A stretch of 11,575 bases of DNA from assembly GCA_903908025.1 (NCBI GenBank), contig CAIVQM010000247.1, forward strand, positions 1 through 11,575, given 5' to 3'. A program made the translations under genes and the position numbers. Positions 6,672 through 11,575 of this stretch are shown here, one piece after another; positions within the stretch are counted from its first letter, which is position 1, and each line of letters begins with the position of its first letter. The notes beneath the pieces are model-generated. The model was not told where the DNA came from and searched no databases. It saw only the letters and a list, made by a program, of their open reading frames with translations. This DNA comes from an uncultured bacterium (GTDB taxonomy: Bacteria; Actinomycetota; Actinomycetes; S36-B12).

Positions 6672-7175
6672 TCAGAGCGTCCGCAGTGCGGCGATGCGCT
6701 TGAGGAGGTATGGCGAGAACCAACCGTCGTACTTGGCCTGCAGCACCGGATCGCGCCAGTCAGCGCCAGTGACCACCTGGCGGCACGTCGGCTGCCCGCA
6801 CATGCAGGAGAACTCGTCATAGTCGCTCGCATCGCACATGGCGTAGTCGAAAGTGACCTCCTCGCCAACAGCGATCTCGCGCATCGCGACGAGCAGCGAG
6901 GACCCGCAGAGTCCTGAATTCGGCTCACACGAATGGTTGAGCATGTCGCCGGGCTCGGGCATCTCGTCGGACACGAGGTACAGGTCATCGTCGACCTGGA
7001 TCGAGCGTGACTGACGGTCATGGGACATGTCGGCGAGAGTGGAGCGCGCGACGATCCAGCCACCGAACGCAGCGACGGTCTCACCCGCGGCGATGGGCTC
7101 AACGGCGAAGGAACCCCAGCCCTTGTCGCCCGCAGGACGGGCCTGGGCCTTGGGTGTCAGCCAGTTGTAGTCCAC
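6672..7175 (-). CDS. SET-domain protein (putative lysine methyltransferase)
   Basis: The frame is open upstream to 7235, but GTG at 7175 is preferred: it is preceded by a strong ribosome site (7183-7192) 7 nt away. The 167-residue product then has GWGSFAV at 20-26, MLNHSCEPNSGL at 78-89 and EEVTFDYA at 105-112, the three conserved SET blocks that bind S-adenosylmethionine and form the knot. A cysteine cluster CMCGQPTC (124-131) matches a post-SET zinc site. SET proteins methylate lysines; bacterial targets are mostly unknown. The gene ends 6 bases from the converging GH88 gene and is divergent from serS, with a 107-base gap. No histone-like partner is adjacent. The short ORF is about the size of a stand-alone bacterial SET protein, so it appears complete. 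Confidence 0.9.
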   Translation of the reverse strand: MDYNWLTPKAQARPAGDKGWGSFAVEPIAAGETVAAFGGWIVARSTLADMSHDRQSRSIQVDDDLYLVSDEMPEPGDMLNHSCEPNSGLCGSSLLVAMREIAVGEEVTFDYAMCDASDYDEFSCMCGQPTCRQVVTGADWRDPVLQAKYDGWFSPYLLKRIAALRTL

Positions 7176-7182
7176 TCGTGCA

Positions 7183-7192
7183 CTCCCTCTCC
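7183..7192 (-). promoter_or_regulatory. ribosome binding site that decides the SET gene start
   Basis: On the minus strand GGAGAGGGAG lies 7 nt before GTG at 7175. In the longer frame from 7235 this stretch would be coding, which argues against that longer start. Confidence 0.75.
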
Positions 7193-7226
7193 AATCACCC
7201 CATCTGCGGGGGCAAAGCGACCGAGA

Positions 7227-7237
7227 GTGTGCCACAC
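7227..7237. promoter_or_regulatory. short inverted repeat GTGTG-C-CACAC in the divergent SET/serS gap
   Basis: The arms are perfect around one central base and lie between the two divergent starts, about 34 bases before the serS -10 box. It could bind a regulator of either gene. The short arms make chance a serious alternative. Confidence 0.25.
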
Positions 7238-7270
7238 GAAGGTGAACGCGAACGAATCACTGCCAGCGAA

Positions 7271-7276
7271 TAGGCT
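7271..7276 (+). promoter_or_regulatory. -10 box of serS, probably leaderless
   Basis: TAGGCT matches TANNNT and ends 7 nt before the GTG at 7283, the spacing expected if transcription starts on the initiation codon. No Shine-Dalgarno sequence precedes the GTG. No clear -35 box is visible at 16-18 nt. Confidence 0.5.
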
Positions 7277-7282
7277 CTGACT

Positions 7283-8602
7283 GTGATCGATCCCACCATC
7301 CTGCGCACCGACCCCGACCGACTTCGCGAGTCTCAGCGACGACGGGGTGAATCGGTCGAACTCATCGATCAACTGGTGGCTGCCGACATCGCCAAGCGTC
7401 AGGCGCAGCTAGGCTTCGACGAGTTGCGCAACCAGCAGAAGCTGCTGTCCAAGCAGATCGGGCCGCTGCAGGGCGCGTTGAAGAAGGCTTCCGACGACGC
7501 TGCGCGCGCGCAGGCGCAGGCGCAGGTCGATGTCCTGATGGGCGAGGCTCAAGGTCTGGCCGAGAATGTCAAAGAGGCAGAGCGCGCTGCGAGTGCAGCC
7601 GGCGACATCATCGATGCGCTCTGGCTGCAGGTTTCGAACCTCGTCAATCTCGAGTCACCCGTCGGTGGCGAGGCCGACTTCGCCGTGCTCGAGGAGATCG
7701 GTACGCCGCGCGACTTCGCTGCCGAGGGCTTCGAGCCCAAGGACCATCTCGAGCTCGGTGAGCTGCTCGGAGCCATCGATGTCGAGCGCGGTGCCAAGGT
7801 GTCGGGCTCACGGTTCTTCTACCTCAAGGGGCCGGGTGCGCTGCTGGAGTTCGCGCTGCTGAACCTCGCGATGCAGCAGGCCGTCTCGCACGGACTCATC
7901 CCCATGATCACGCCAAGCCTCGTGCTGCCCAGCGCGATGGAGGGCACCGGCTTCCTCGGCCAGGCGGCAGAGAATGTCTACCGCGTCGAGGCAGACGACA
8001 TGTACCTCGTGGGCACGTCCGAGGTTGCCCTTGCGAGCTACCACGCCGACGAGATCATCGATGCCGGCCAGCTTCCGCTGCGCTACGCCGGCTGGTCGAG
8101 CTGCTACCGCCGCGAGGCCGGCTCCTACGGCAAGGACACCCGCGGGATCATCCGTGTCCACCAGTTCGACAAGGTCGAGATGTTCTCGTTCTGTCGACCG
8201 GAGGAGGCAGAGGCCGAGCACGCACGCCTGCTTGCCTGGGAGCGCGAGTTCGTCGACGCTCTCGAGATCCCCTACCGCGTCATCGACGTGGCTACGGGCG
8301 ACCTCGGATCCAGCGCCGCACGCAAGTTCGACATGGAGGCGTGGATCCCGACCCAGGGCACATACCGCGAGATCACCTCGACGTCGAACACCACGGAGTT
8401 CCAGTCCCGCCGCCTGCGCATCCGCATGCGCGACGGCGATCAGACTCGTCCGCTCGCGACCCTCAACGGCACGCTGTGCGCGATGCCGCGCGTCATCGTC
8501 GCGCTCCTCGAGAACCATCAGCAGGCCGACGGAAGTGTTCGTATCCCGCAGGCCCTCCGGCCGTTCCTTGGCGGTCAGTCGGAGTTCACCGCCGTCCAGT
8601 AG
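7283..8602 (+). CDS. serS: seryl-tRNA synthetase
   Basis: This cytoplasmic class II synthetase charges tRNA-Ser, and tRNA-Sec where present, with serine. The 439-residue product is full length. Residues about 28-110 form the long antiparallel coiled coil that contacts the tRNA variable arm, rich in Lys/Gln/Ala/Glu. The catalytic core has the serine-binding GTSEVAL (244-250, TXE motif), class II motif 2 around CYRREAGSYGKDTRG (274-288) with the following FDKVEMF (295-301), and motif 3 in LNGTLCAMPRVIVALLENHQ (394-413) with its conserved Arg. GTG at 7283 begins MIDPTILR, the usual family N-terminus, and lies 7 nt after a -10 box. The HAD phosphatase gene follows by 12 bases, a pairing I have seen as common in actinobacteria. 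No T-box or other leader is possible with so short a leader. Confidence 0.98.
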   Translation: MIDPTILRTDPDRLRESQRRRGESVELIDQLVAADIAKRQAQLGFDELRNQQKLLSKQIGPLQGALKKASDDAARAQAQAQVDVLMGEAQGLAENVKEAERAASAAGDIIDALWLQVSNLVNLESPVGGEADFAVLEEIGTPRDFAAEGFEPKDHLELGELLGAIDVERGAKVSGSRFFYLKGPGALLEFALLNLAMQQAVSHGLIPMITPSLVLPSAMEGTGFLGQAAENVYRVEADDMYLVGTSEVALASYHADEIIDAGQLPLRYAGWSSCYRREAGSYGKDTRGIIRVHQFDKVEMFSFCRPEEAEAEHARLLAWEREFVDALEIPYRVIDVATGDLGSSAARKFDMEAWIPTQGTYREITSTSNTTEFQSRRLRIRMRDGDQTRPLATLNGTLCAMPRVIVALLENHQQADGSVRIPQALRPFLGGQSEFTAVQ

Positions 8603-8614
8603 CGTGGAAGCATC

Positions 8615-9415
8615 ATGATGATTCCCGAGGGCTTCGTGCCCCAACTGGTCGCTATCGATCTCGACGACACTCTCGTCCCGCACAACGGCAGCATCTCCGG
8701 CCGCGTCGCTGAGTCGATCGCCCGCGTCCAGGAGCTGGGCATCATGGTCGTCGCCGCCACCGGGCGATCGCTCGACACGACCGCACCCGTGTGCCGCGCT
8801 GCCGGGATGCTCGACTGGGCGGTCTGCAGCAATGGTGCCCTGCTCGCACATGTCGAGCCGGAGGAGATCGTCGAGACGGTCACATTCGACCCTCGTGAGT
8901 TGCTCCTGAAGATCGAGGAGCTCGTGCCCGGTGGCTTCTACGCCGTCGAGGGTGCCAACGGGGTGTTCCGCACCAATCGCGCCTTCTCCCACAGTGCCCT
9001 GACGATCGGGGTTCGCGAGGTGCCGTTCGAGGAGCTCCTCGACGAGCCGGTCATCCGCCTGGTCGTACGCAGCGAGGACGACGATCACATGAACGAGGGC
9101 CTCGGTCATCTCGCCGAGCAGCTCGGGCTCCACTCCGTGGTGTTCGGGGTGGCCGAGGTCGCCTGGCTCGACATCGGCCCGCAGGGCGTGAACAAGGCGA
9201 CGATGCTGGCCCGCCTCTGCGACCGCCTCGAGCTTGACCAGACCAAGACGATCGCCATCGGCGACTCGATGAACGACATCGCGATGCTCCAGTGGGCCGG
9301 CCTCGGCGTGCTGATGGGCCACGCCGTCGACTCGATGCGGCCTTATGCCGATGTGATGACGGGGTCGGTGCCCGGCGAGGGTGTCGCCGAGGTCCTCGAC
9401 GCCATCACGCTGTAG
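8615..9415 (+). CDS. HAD-superfamily phosphatase, Cof subfamily
   Basis: The 266-residue protein has all HAD catalytic blocks: IDLDDTL (14-20) with nucleophile Asp15 and acid/base Asp17, ATGR (48-51), Lys194 in GVNKA, and GDSMND (216-221) for magnesium binding. A cap domain lies between SNGALL (72-77) and WLDIGPQGVNKA (184-195), the position typical of Cof-type (IIB) enzymes that dephosphorylate sugar phosphates, nucleotides or cofactor phosphates. The substrate cannot be read from sequence. Two adjacent ATGs are possible: 8615, or 8618, which sits a better 7 nt after GGAAG (8606-8610). It is 12 bases downstream of serS and likely on the same message. The toxin-antitoxin operon starts 41 bases after its stop. 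Confidence 0.93.
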   Translation: MMIPEGFVPQLVAIDLDDTLVPHNGSISGRVAESIARVQELGIMVVAATGRSLDTTAPVCRAAGMLDWAVCSNGALLAHVEPEEIVETVTFDPRELLLKIEELVPGGFYAVEGANGVFRTNRAFSHSALTIGVREVPFEELLDEPVIRLVVRSEDDDHMNEGLGHLAEQLGLHSVVFGVAEVAWLDIGPQGVNKATMLARLCDRLELDQTKTIAIGDSMNDIAMLQWAGLGVLMGHAVDSMRPYADVMTGSVPGEGVAEVLDAITL

Positions 9416-9432
9416 CGCCTCTTTTTCCACCG

Positions 9433-9449
9433 GTATACCCCGGGTATAC
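9433..9449. promoter_or_regulatory. perfect inverted repeat, candidate operator of the toxin-antitoxin operon
   Basis: GTATACCC (9433-9440) and GGGTATAC (9442-9449) are perfect arms around one C. The right arm includes most of the -10 box, so binding would repress transcription. The same sequence also reads as two direct GGTATAC units (9432-9438, 9443-9449). RHH antitoxins are known to bind such paired sites and autoregulate with their toxins; that this antitoxin does so is inferred. Confidence 0.7.
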
Positions 9450-9450
9450 T
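9445..9450 (+). promoter_or_regulatory. -10 box of the toxin-antitoxin operon, probably leaderless
   Basis: TATACT is a five-of-six match to TATAAT and ends 7 nt before the antitoxin ATG at 9457. A T-rich stretch at 9422-9426 occupies the -35 position. Only CGGGGC lies between the box and the ATG, so the message is probably leaderless. Confidence 0.65.
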
Positions 9451-9456
9451 CGGGGC

Positions 9457-9714
9457 ATGACCGTCACCACCATCAAGGTCTCCTCCTCGACCCGCGACAA
9501 GATCAACGCGCTGGCCGCCGAGCAGGGGCTCACCGCCGGCAGCCTCGTCGAGAAGGTCCTCGAGGACTATCTGTGGCGCCAGCAGGTCGAGGAGGCCAAG
9601 CGCCAGATGCGCGCAGCTCCCAAGGAGGTCTGGGACGAGTACATCGCCGAGGCGGCCATCTGGGATGTGACGCTGAGTGATGGCCTGGAGCCCTACCAAG
9701 GGGACACCTGGTGA
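9457..9714 (+). CDS. ribbon-helix-helix antitoxin of a mazEF-like pair
   Basis: The 85-residue product begins MTVTTIKVSSSTRDKINALA, a beta strand followed by two helices (about residues 3-40), the layout of RHH DNA-binding domains. The acidic and aromatic C-terminal part (55-85, with EVWDEYIAEAAIWD and a terminal GDTW) is the expected toxin-masking tail. Antitoxins of this type neutralise MazF ribonucleases and repress their own operon. ATG at 9457 is chosen because the longer frame upstream is in the shadow of the HAD gene and because the promoter ends 7 nt before it. It overlaps the toxin start by 4 bases. Note that E. coli MazE is an AbrB-fold protein, so this pair combines an RHH antitoxin with a MazF toxin, as seen in mycobacteria. 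Confidence 0.88.
   Translation: MTVTTIKVSSSTRDKINALAAEQGLTAGSLVEKVLEDYLWRQQVEEAKRQMRAAPKEVWDEYIAEAAIWDVTLSDGLEPYQGDTW
9698..9704 (+). promoter_or_regulatory. ribosome binding site of the MazF-like toxin
   Basis: AAGGGGA lies inside the antitoxin gene, 6 nt before the toxin GTG at 9711. The toxin thus has a recruiting site, while the antitoxin probably relies on leaderless initiation. Confidence 0.75.
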
Positions 9715-10061
9715 CGACTTCGAATTTGCTGCCCGGTCGGATCGTATGGGCCGACCTCGGTCAGACGGTCGGACGCGAGCAGGCGGGCCGGCGCCCCTGT
9801 GTGGTCGTCGCCTCCCAAGACCTGCTCGAGGTAGCGGACACGATGGCCATCGTCGTGCCCTGCACCAGCAAGTACCGTGGCTGGCGCAACCACGTCGAGC
9901 TAACAGGTGACACCGGTCTTGCGCTCACCACGTTCGCCGTGACCGAGCAACCCCGCACCATTAGCCGCCAACGACTCGGCCGAACCATCGGATACGTGGA
10001 CGACGATTGCCTCACCGAGGTCATGCGCAGGGTGCACACCTGGCTGCATCCCGCCGCCTGA
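9711..10061 (+). CDS. MazF/PemK-family endoribonuclease toxin
   Basis: MazF toxins cleave RNA at short sequence motifs and stop growth; recognition sequence cannot be predicted here. The 116-residue length is normal. PGRIVWADLG (8-17) is the first strand pair with the conserved Pro-Gly, GREQAGRRPCVVVA (21-34) holds the conserved RRP segment with Arg29, and VVPCTSKYRG (48-57) carries the Thr-Ser turn near the active site. EQPRTISRQRLGRTIG (79-94) is the conserved strand before the C-terminal helix (EVMRRVHTWL). The key Arg and Thr/Ser residues are present, so it looks active. GTG at 9711 overlaps the antitoxin TGA (9712-9714), giving translational coupling. The gene ends 27 bases from the converging TetR gene. 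Confidence 0.93.
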   Translation: MTTSNLLPGRIVWADLGQTVGREQAGRRPCVVVASQDLLEVADTMAIVVPCTSKYRGWRNHVELTGDTGLALTTFAVTEQPRTISRQRLGRTIGYVDDDCLTEVMRRVHTWLHPAA

Positions 10062-10088
10062 TTCCCCGCACGCCATCGCCGGGCGACG

Positions 10089-10679
10089 TCACTCGCGCGT
10101 GGCCGCCTGGAAGAAGAAGTCGAGCATGGCGCGCAGGGGAGCAGGGTCATGCGACAGCCTGCTGCGCAGGGCCGCACCCTCCCAGCAGTTGACGAGCAGC
10201 ATCGCCAGTGCCTGTGGGTCCGTGTCTGCTGGCAACTGCCCGGCGACCCGCGCCTCGTCAAGTGGTTGGGCGAGCCGCCCGGCGATGTACGTCAGGCACC
10301 CGTCGATCCGCTCCCCGAATACCGGGCTCACCCCGGACAGCTCCTGGCCCAGTCCGCCGAGCAGGCAGCCGAGGTATCCGTCGCTGGCGTAACCCTGGGC
10401 AACCATGTCGAAGAACCGTCGAACCCGGTCGAGTGGAGGCAGCGACGTATCCGACAGACTCGCATCCAGCGCACCGTGGACCCCCGCCATGTAGGCATCG
10501 ATCACCTGCAGGGCGAAGTCCTCCTTGTCCCGGAAGTGGTGGTAGAAGGAGCCCTTCGGCGCCTGCGCGGCATCCAGCAGGGCCTGGACACCGACCCCGT
10601 GATAACCCCGCTGGAGCAGCAGTTCCAATCCGGCACCAAGGAGCCGCTCGCGGGCCGCCGGCGACAGTTCGTTATCCAC
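10089..10679 (-). CDS. TetR-family regulator, YxaF/LmrA-like C-terminal type
   Basis: The 196-residue protein has an N-terminal helix-turn-helix: ARERLLGAGLELLLQRGY (9-26), then VQALLDAAQAPKGSFYHHFRDKEDF (31-55), where PKGSFYHHF is the typical recognition helix. The C-terminal ligand domain contains GYLGCLLGGLGQELS (101-115), a pattern I associate with the YxaF/LmrA group. TetR proteins usually repress nearby genes until a small ligand binds. GTG at 10679 overlaps the cupin stop by 8 bases, so it is second in a two-gene operon. Two 16-bp palindromes at the shared promoter are its likely targets. The ligand is unknown. Confidence 0.93.
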   Translation of the reverse strand: MDNELSPAARERLLGAGLELLLQRGYHGVGVQALLDAAQAPKGSFYHHFRDKEDFALQVIDAYMAGVHGALDASLSDTSLPPLDRVRRFFDMVAQGYASDGYLGCLLGGLGQELSGVSPVFGERIDGCLTYIAGRLAQPLDEARVAGQLPADTDPQALAMLLVNCWEGAALRSRLSHDPAPLRAMLDFFFQAATRE

Positions 10680-11058
10680 TCACCTTGTCTAGCATGTGCT
10701 GGATCACCGCGCTGTGCTCGTCCTGCGGGGAGAACATGACGATCTCCGCATCCTCGTCGACGCGCACGTTGTGCCCCGCGGGCCAGTAGAACAAGTCACC
10801 CTCACGCACGGTCTCCTGGACACCTGCGCCATCGGTCGTCGTCAACGTGCCGACCAGGACGTAGCCCCAGTGCGGGCACTGGCAGGCGTCGCCATCCAAG
10901 CCTTCGAAGAGCGGCGTCGTGTCGACTCCCGCTCCTAGCGTGAAGTACTCGCAACTGATCCCGCCTAGGTCTCCCGCTGTCCCGAAGTCCCGATGCTGGC
11001 GCACTGTCGCACCGGGAATCGCCATCCGAACGTCCACGTCCTGCCGATTGATCCGCAT
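10672..11058 (-). CDS. small cupin-domain protein
   Basis: The preferred start is ATG at 11058, with GGGAG 5 nt upstream; a TTG at 11070 would add four residues. The 128-residue product has a single cupin barrel: DACQCPHWGYVLVGTLTTTDG (57-77) is the first cupin motif, with His63 a likely metal ligand, and REGDLFYWPAGHNVRV (85-100) is the inner turn and second half. His96 is another possible ligand. Single-domain cupins range from metal enzymes to binding proteins, so no reaction can be assigned. It is the first gene of a two-gene operon with the TetR regulator and is probably the regulated function: detoxification or conversion of the ligand is a reasonable guess, not shown. Confidence 0.85.
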   Translation of the reverse strand: MRINRQDVDVRMAIPGATVRQHRDFGTAGDLGGISCEYFTLGAGVDTTPLFEGLDGDACQCPHWGYVLVGTLTTTDGAGVQETVREGDLFYWPAGHNVRVDEDAEIVMFSPQDEHSAVIQHMLDKVSG

Positions 11059-11063
11059 ATCCG

Positions 11064-11068
11064 CTCCC
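11064..11068 (-). promoter_or_regulatory. ribosome binding site choosing ATG over TTG for the cupin
   Basis: GGGAG on the minus strand is 5 nt before the ATG at 11058. It overlaps the alternative TTG at 11070, so the ATG is the better start. Confidence 0.65.
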
Positions 11069-11084
11069 AAGGGCCGATGGTTTC

Positions 11085-11100
11085 TAGACTGATCCGTCTA
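11085..11100. promoter_or_regulatory. operator B of the cupin-TetR operon
   Basis: TAGACTGATCCGTCTA has perfect TAGAC/GTCTA arms, extended to TCTAGAC/GTCTAGA at 11083-11102. It matches operator A in 13 of 16 positions and overlaps it by 2 bases. It lies in the transcribed leader, between the predicted start site and the cupin ATG. Confidence 0.7.
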
Positions 11101-11114
11101 GACCGAACGGTCTA
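11099..11114. promoter_or_regulatory. operator A of the cupin-TetR operon
   Basis: TAGACCGAACGGTCTA is a 16-bp palindrome with perfect 7-bp arms around AA. It begins directly after the -10 box on the minus strand and covers the predicted transcription start. Autoregulation by the TetR protein of the same operon is the natural inference. Confidence 0.8.
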
Positions 11115-11143
11115 ATGATGCACGGGGGCAACCCAGCCGTCAA
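11115..11143 (-). promoter_or_regulatory. promoter of the cupin-TetR operon
   Basis: On the minus strand a -35 box TTGACG (11138-11143, five of six), a 17-nt spacer and a -10 box CATCAT (11115-11120, four of six) are followed by operators A and B. Transcription would start near 11108, giving a leader of about 50 nt before the ATG. The spacing is ideal, and the operators fall exactly where a repressor would act. Confidence 0.65.
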
Positions 11144-11194
11144 GGGATTGAACGCAGTTCGGGCAGGACGAGGCGCGGCCAGCCGGCCAGCCGG

Positions 11195-11575
11195 TCAACT
11201 AGCGGCGATGCCCTCGGCGAAGGCCACGTCGAGGGCGTCCTGCCACGGCCGCATCTGCGGGAGTCCGACGGCCGCCCACTTGTCGTGGCCCAGCACCGAG
11301 TACGCGGGCCGAGGCGCGGGCCGCACGAACTGCGCGGATGTCGTCGGCAGCACCCGAGCCGGATCCGCACCCGCGTGCCGGAAGATCTCGCGGGTGAAGT
11401 CGAACCAGGTCACGTCACCGGAATTCGTGCCGTGATACGTGCCCGACGGCGGGTGCTTCTCGAGCAGCAGCATGATCTGCTCCGCGAGGTCACGCGCATA
11501 CGTCGGCTGCCCGCGCTGGTCGTCCACTACGGAGACTGTGTCGCGCTCGCCCTCGAGCTTCAGCATCGTCTTGAC
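11195..11575 (-). CDS. dTDP-4-dehydrorhamnose reductase (RfbD family), 5' partial, C-terminal part only
   Basis: RfbD reduces dTDP-4-dehydro-L-rhamnose to dTDP-L-rhamnose with NAD(P)H, the last step in making the sugar for wall polysaccharide. The frame is open through the right edge (VKTMLKLEGER is the first segment visible), so the N-terminal nucleotide-binding domain and the YxxxK catalytic pair are outside. What is seen is the family C-terminal region: VVDDQRGQPTYARDLAEQI, then GTYHGTNSGDVTWFDFTREI, where the wall-sugar RfbD proteins show DQxGxPT and a Gly-Thr-Tyr-H segment, then RPAYSVLG (RP-x-x-SVL signature) and the final helix WQDALDVAFAE. The remaining 123 or more residues end at TGA near 11195. 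The gap to the cupin promoter has no convincing terminator. Confidence 0.9.
   Translation of the reverse strand, partial: VKTMLKLEGERDTVSVVDDQRGQPTYARDLAEQIMLLLEKHPPSGTYHGTNSGDVTWFDFTREIFRHAGADPARVLPTTSAQFVRPAPRPAYSVLGHDKWAAVGLPQMRPWQDALDVAFAEGIAAS

Noticed and set aside
7176..7235. Longer N-terminus for the SET gene
   Set aside because: It would make the strong ribosome site at 7183-7192 coding and adds a segment unlike SET proteins.
7007..7280. Two plus-strand frames of 86-88 codons before serS
   Set aside because: They are antisense to the SET gene and run into the serS promoter, with no ribosome site or domain.
9389..9427. Possible terminator after the HAD gene (GAGG...CCTC then TTTTT)
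   Set aside because: The T run is real, but the stem is only four pairs around a 25-nt loop, and the small CGC-TGTA-GCG hairpin is too weak. The T run may instead belong to the -35 region of the antitoxin promoter.
7808..9430. 540-codon open frame on the minus strand
   Set aside because: It is antisense to serS and the HAD gene, both well supported by motifs; the translation has no recognisable domain.
11165..11194. GGCCAGCC repeats after rfbD as a terminator
   Set aside because: The repeats are direct, with only short GC pairings and no T run on the minus strand.
11115..11435. 106-codon plus-strand frame near the right edge
   Set aside because: It is antisense to the rfbD fragment and starts within the cupin-TetR promoter; its composition is a shadow.

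Overview
The window is high-GC DNA with dense, often overlapping genes, frequent GTG starts and several start codons that sit about 7 nt after a TANNNT -10 box, as in leaderless transcripts. Together with the protein content (seryl-tRNA synthetase followed by a Cof-type HAD phosphatase, an RHH/MazF toxin-antitoxin pair, a YxaF/LmrA-like TetR with a cupin) this points to an Actinomycetota chromosome. I cannot place it below phylum level. Thirteen protein genes are supported; two run off the edges. No tRNA, rRNA, CRISPR array, insertion sequence or origin was seen. No gene-free stretch exceeds 300 bases; the longest is about 136 bases (11059-11194) and holds the promoter and operators of the cupin-TetR operon.

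Left part (1-2450, plus strand): the end of a PepSY-domain protein with an acidic His/Asp repeat tail, overlapping a small single-pass membrane protein with a coiled coil and a Pro/Ala-rich tail. After a 67-base gap with a threefold 9-bp repeat comes a divergent MoeA-like protein that has lost several residues conserved in true MoeA enzymes.

Middle (2508-6665, plus strand): four tightly packed genes that look like one operon from a leaderless promoter whose -35 box lies in a small dyad. They encode a TauE/SafE-type exporter, a two-helix potassium channel with an RCK domain, a PIG3-type quinone oxidoreductase and a secreted GH88 unsaturated glucuronyl hydrolase. The functions do not form an obvious pathway; the shared logic may be envelope, ion and redox homeostasis, but that is inference. 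A minus-strand SET-domain protein (6672-7175) converges on this operon.

Right part (7283-11575): serS and a HAD phosphatase form a plus-strand pair that starts from its own leaderless promoter, divergent from the SET gene. Next is a two-gene mazEF-like toxin-antitoxin operon with a perfect inverted repeat over its -10 box. On the minus strand follow a cupin-TetR operon, with two overlapping 16-bp palindromes just downstream of a recognisable promoter, and the C-terminal end of an RfbD-type dTDP-4-dehydrorhamnose reductase.

Most genes are recognisable family members. The best leads are the degenerate MoeA-like protein, the mixed tauE-channel-oxidoreductase-GH88 operon, the paired operators of the cupin-TetR unit, the antitoxin operator, and a repeated leaderless promoter geometry. 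I see no clear evidence for a wholly new multi-gene system.
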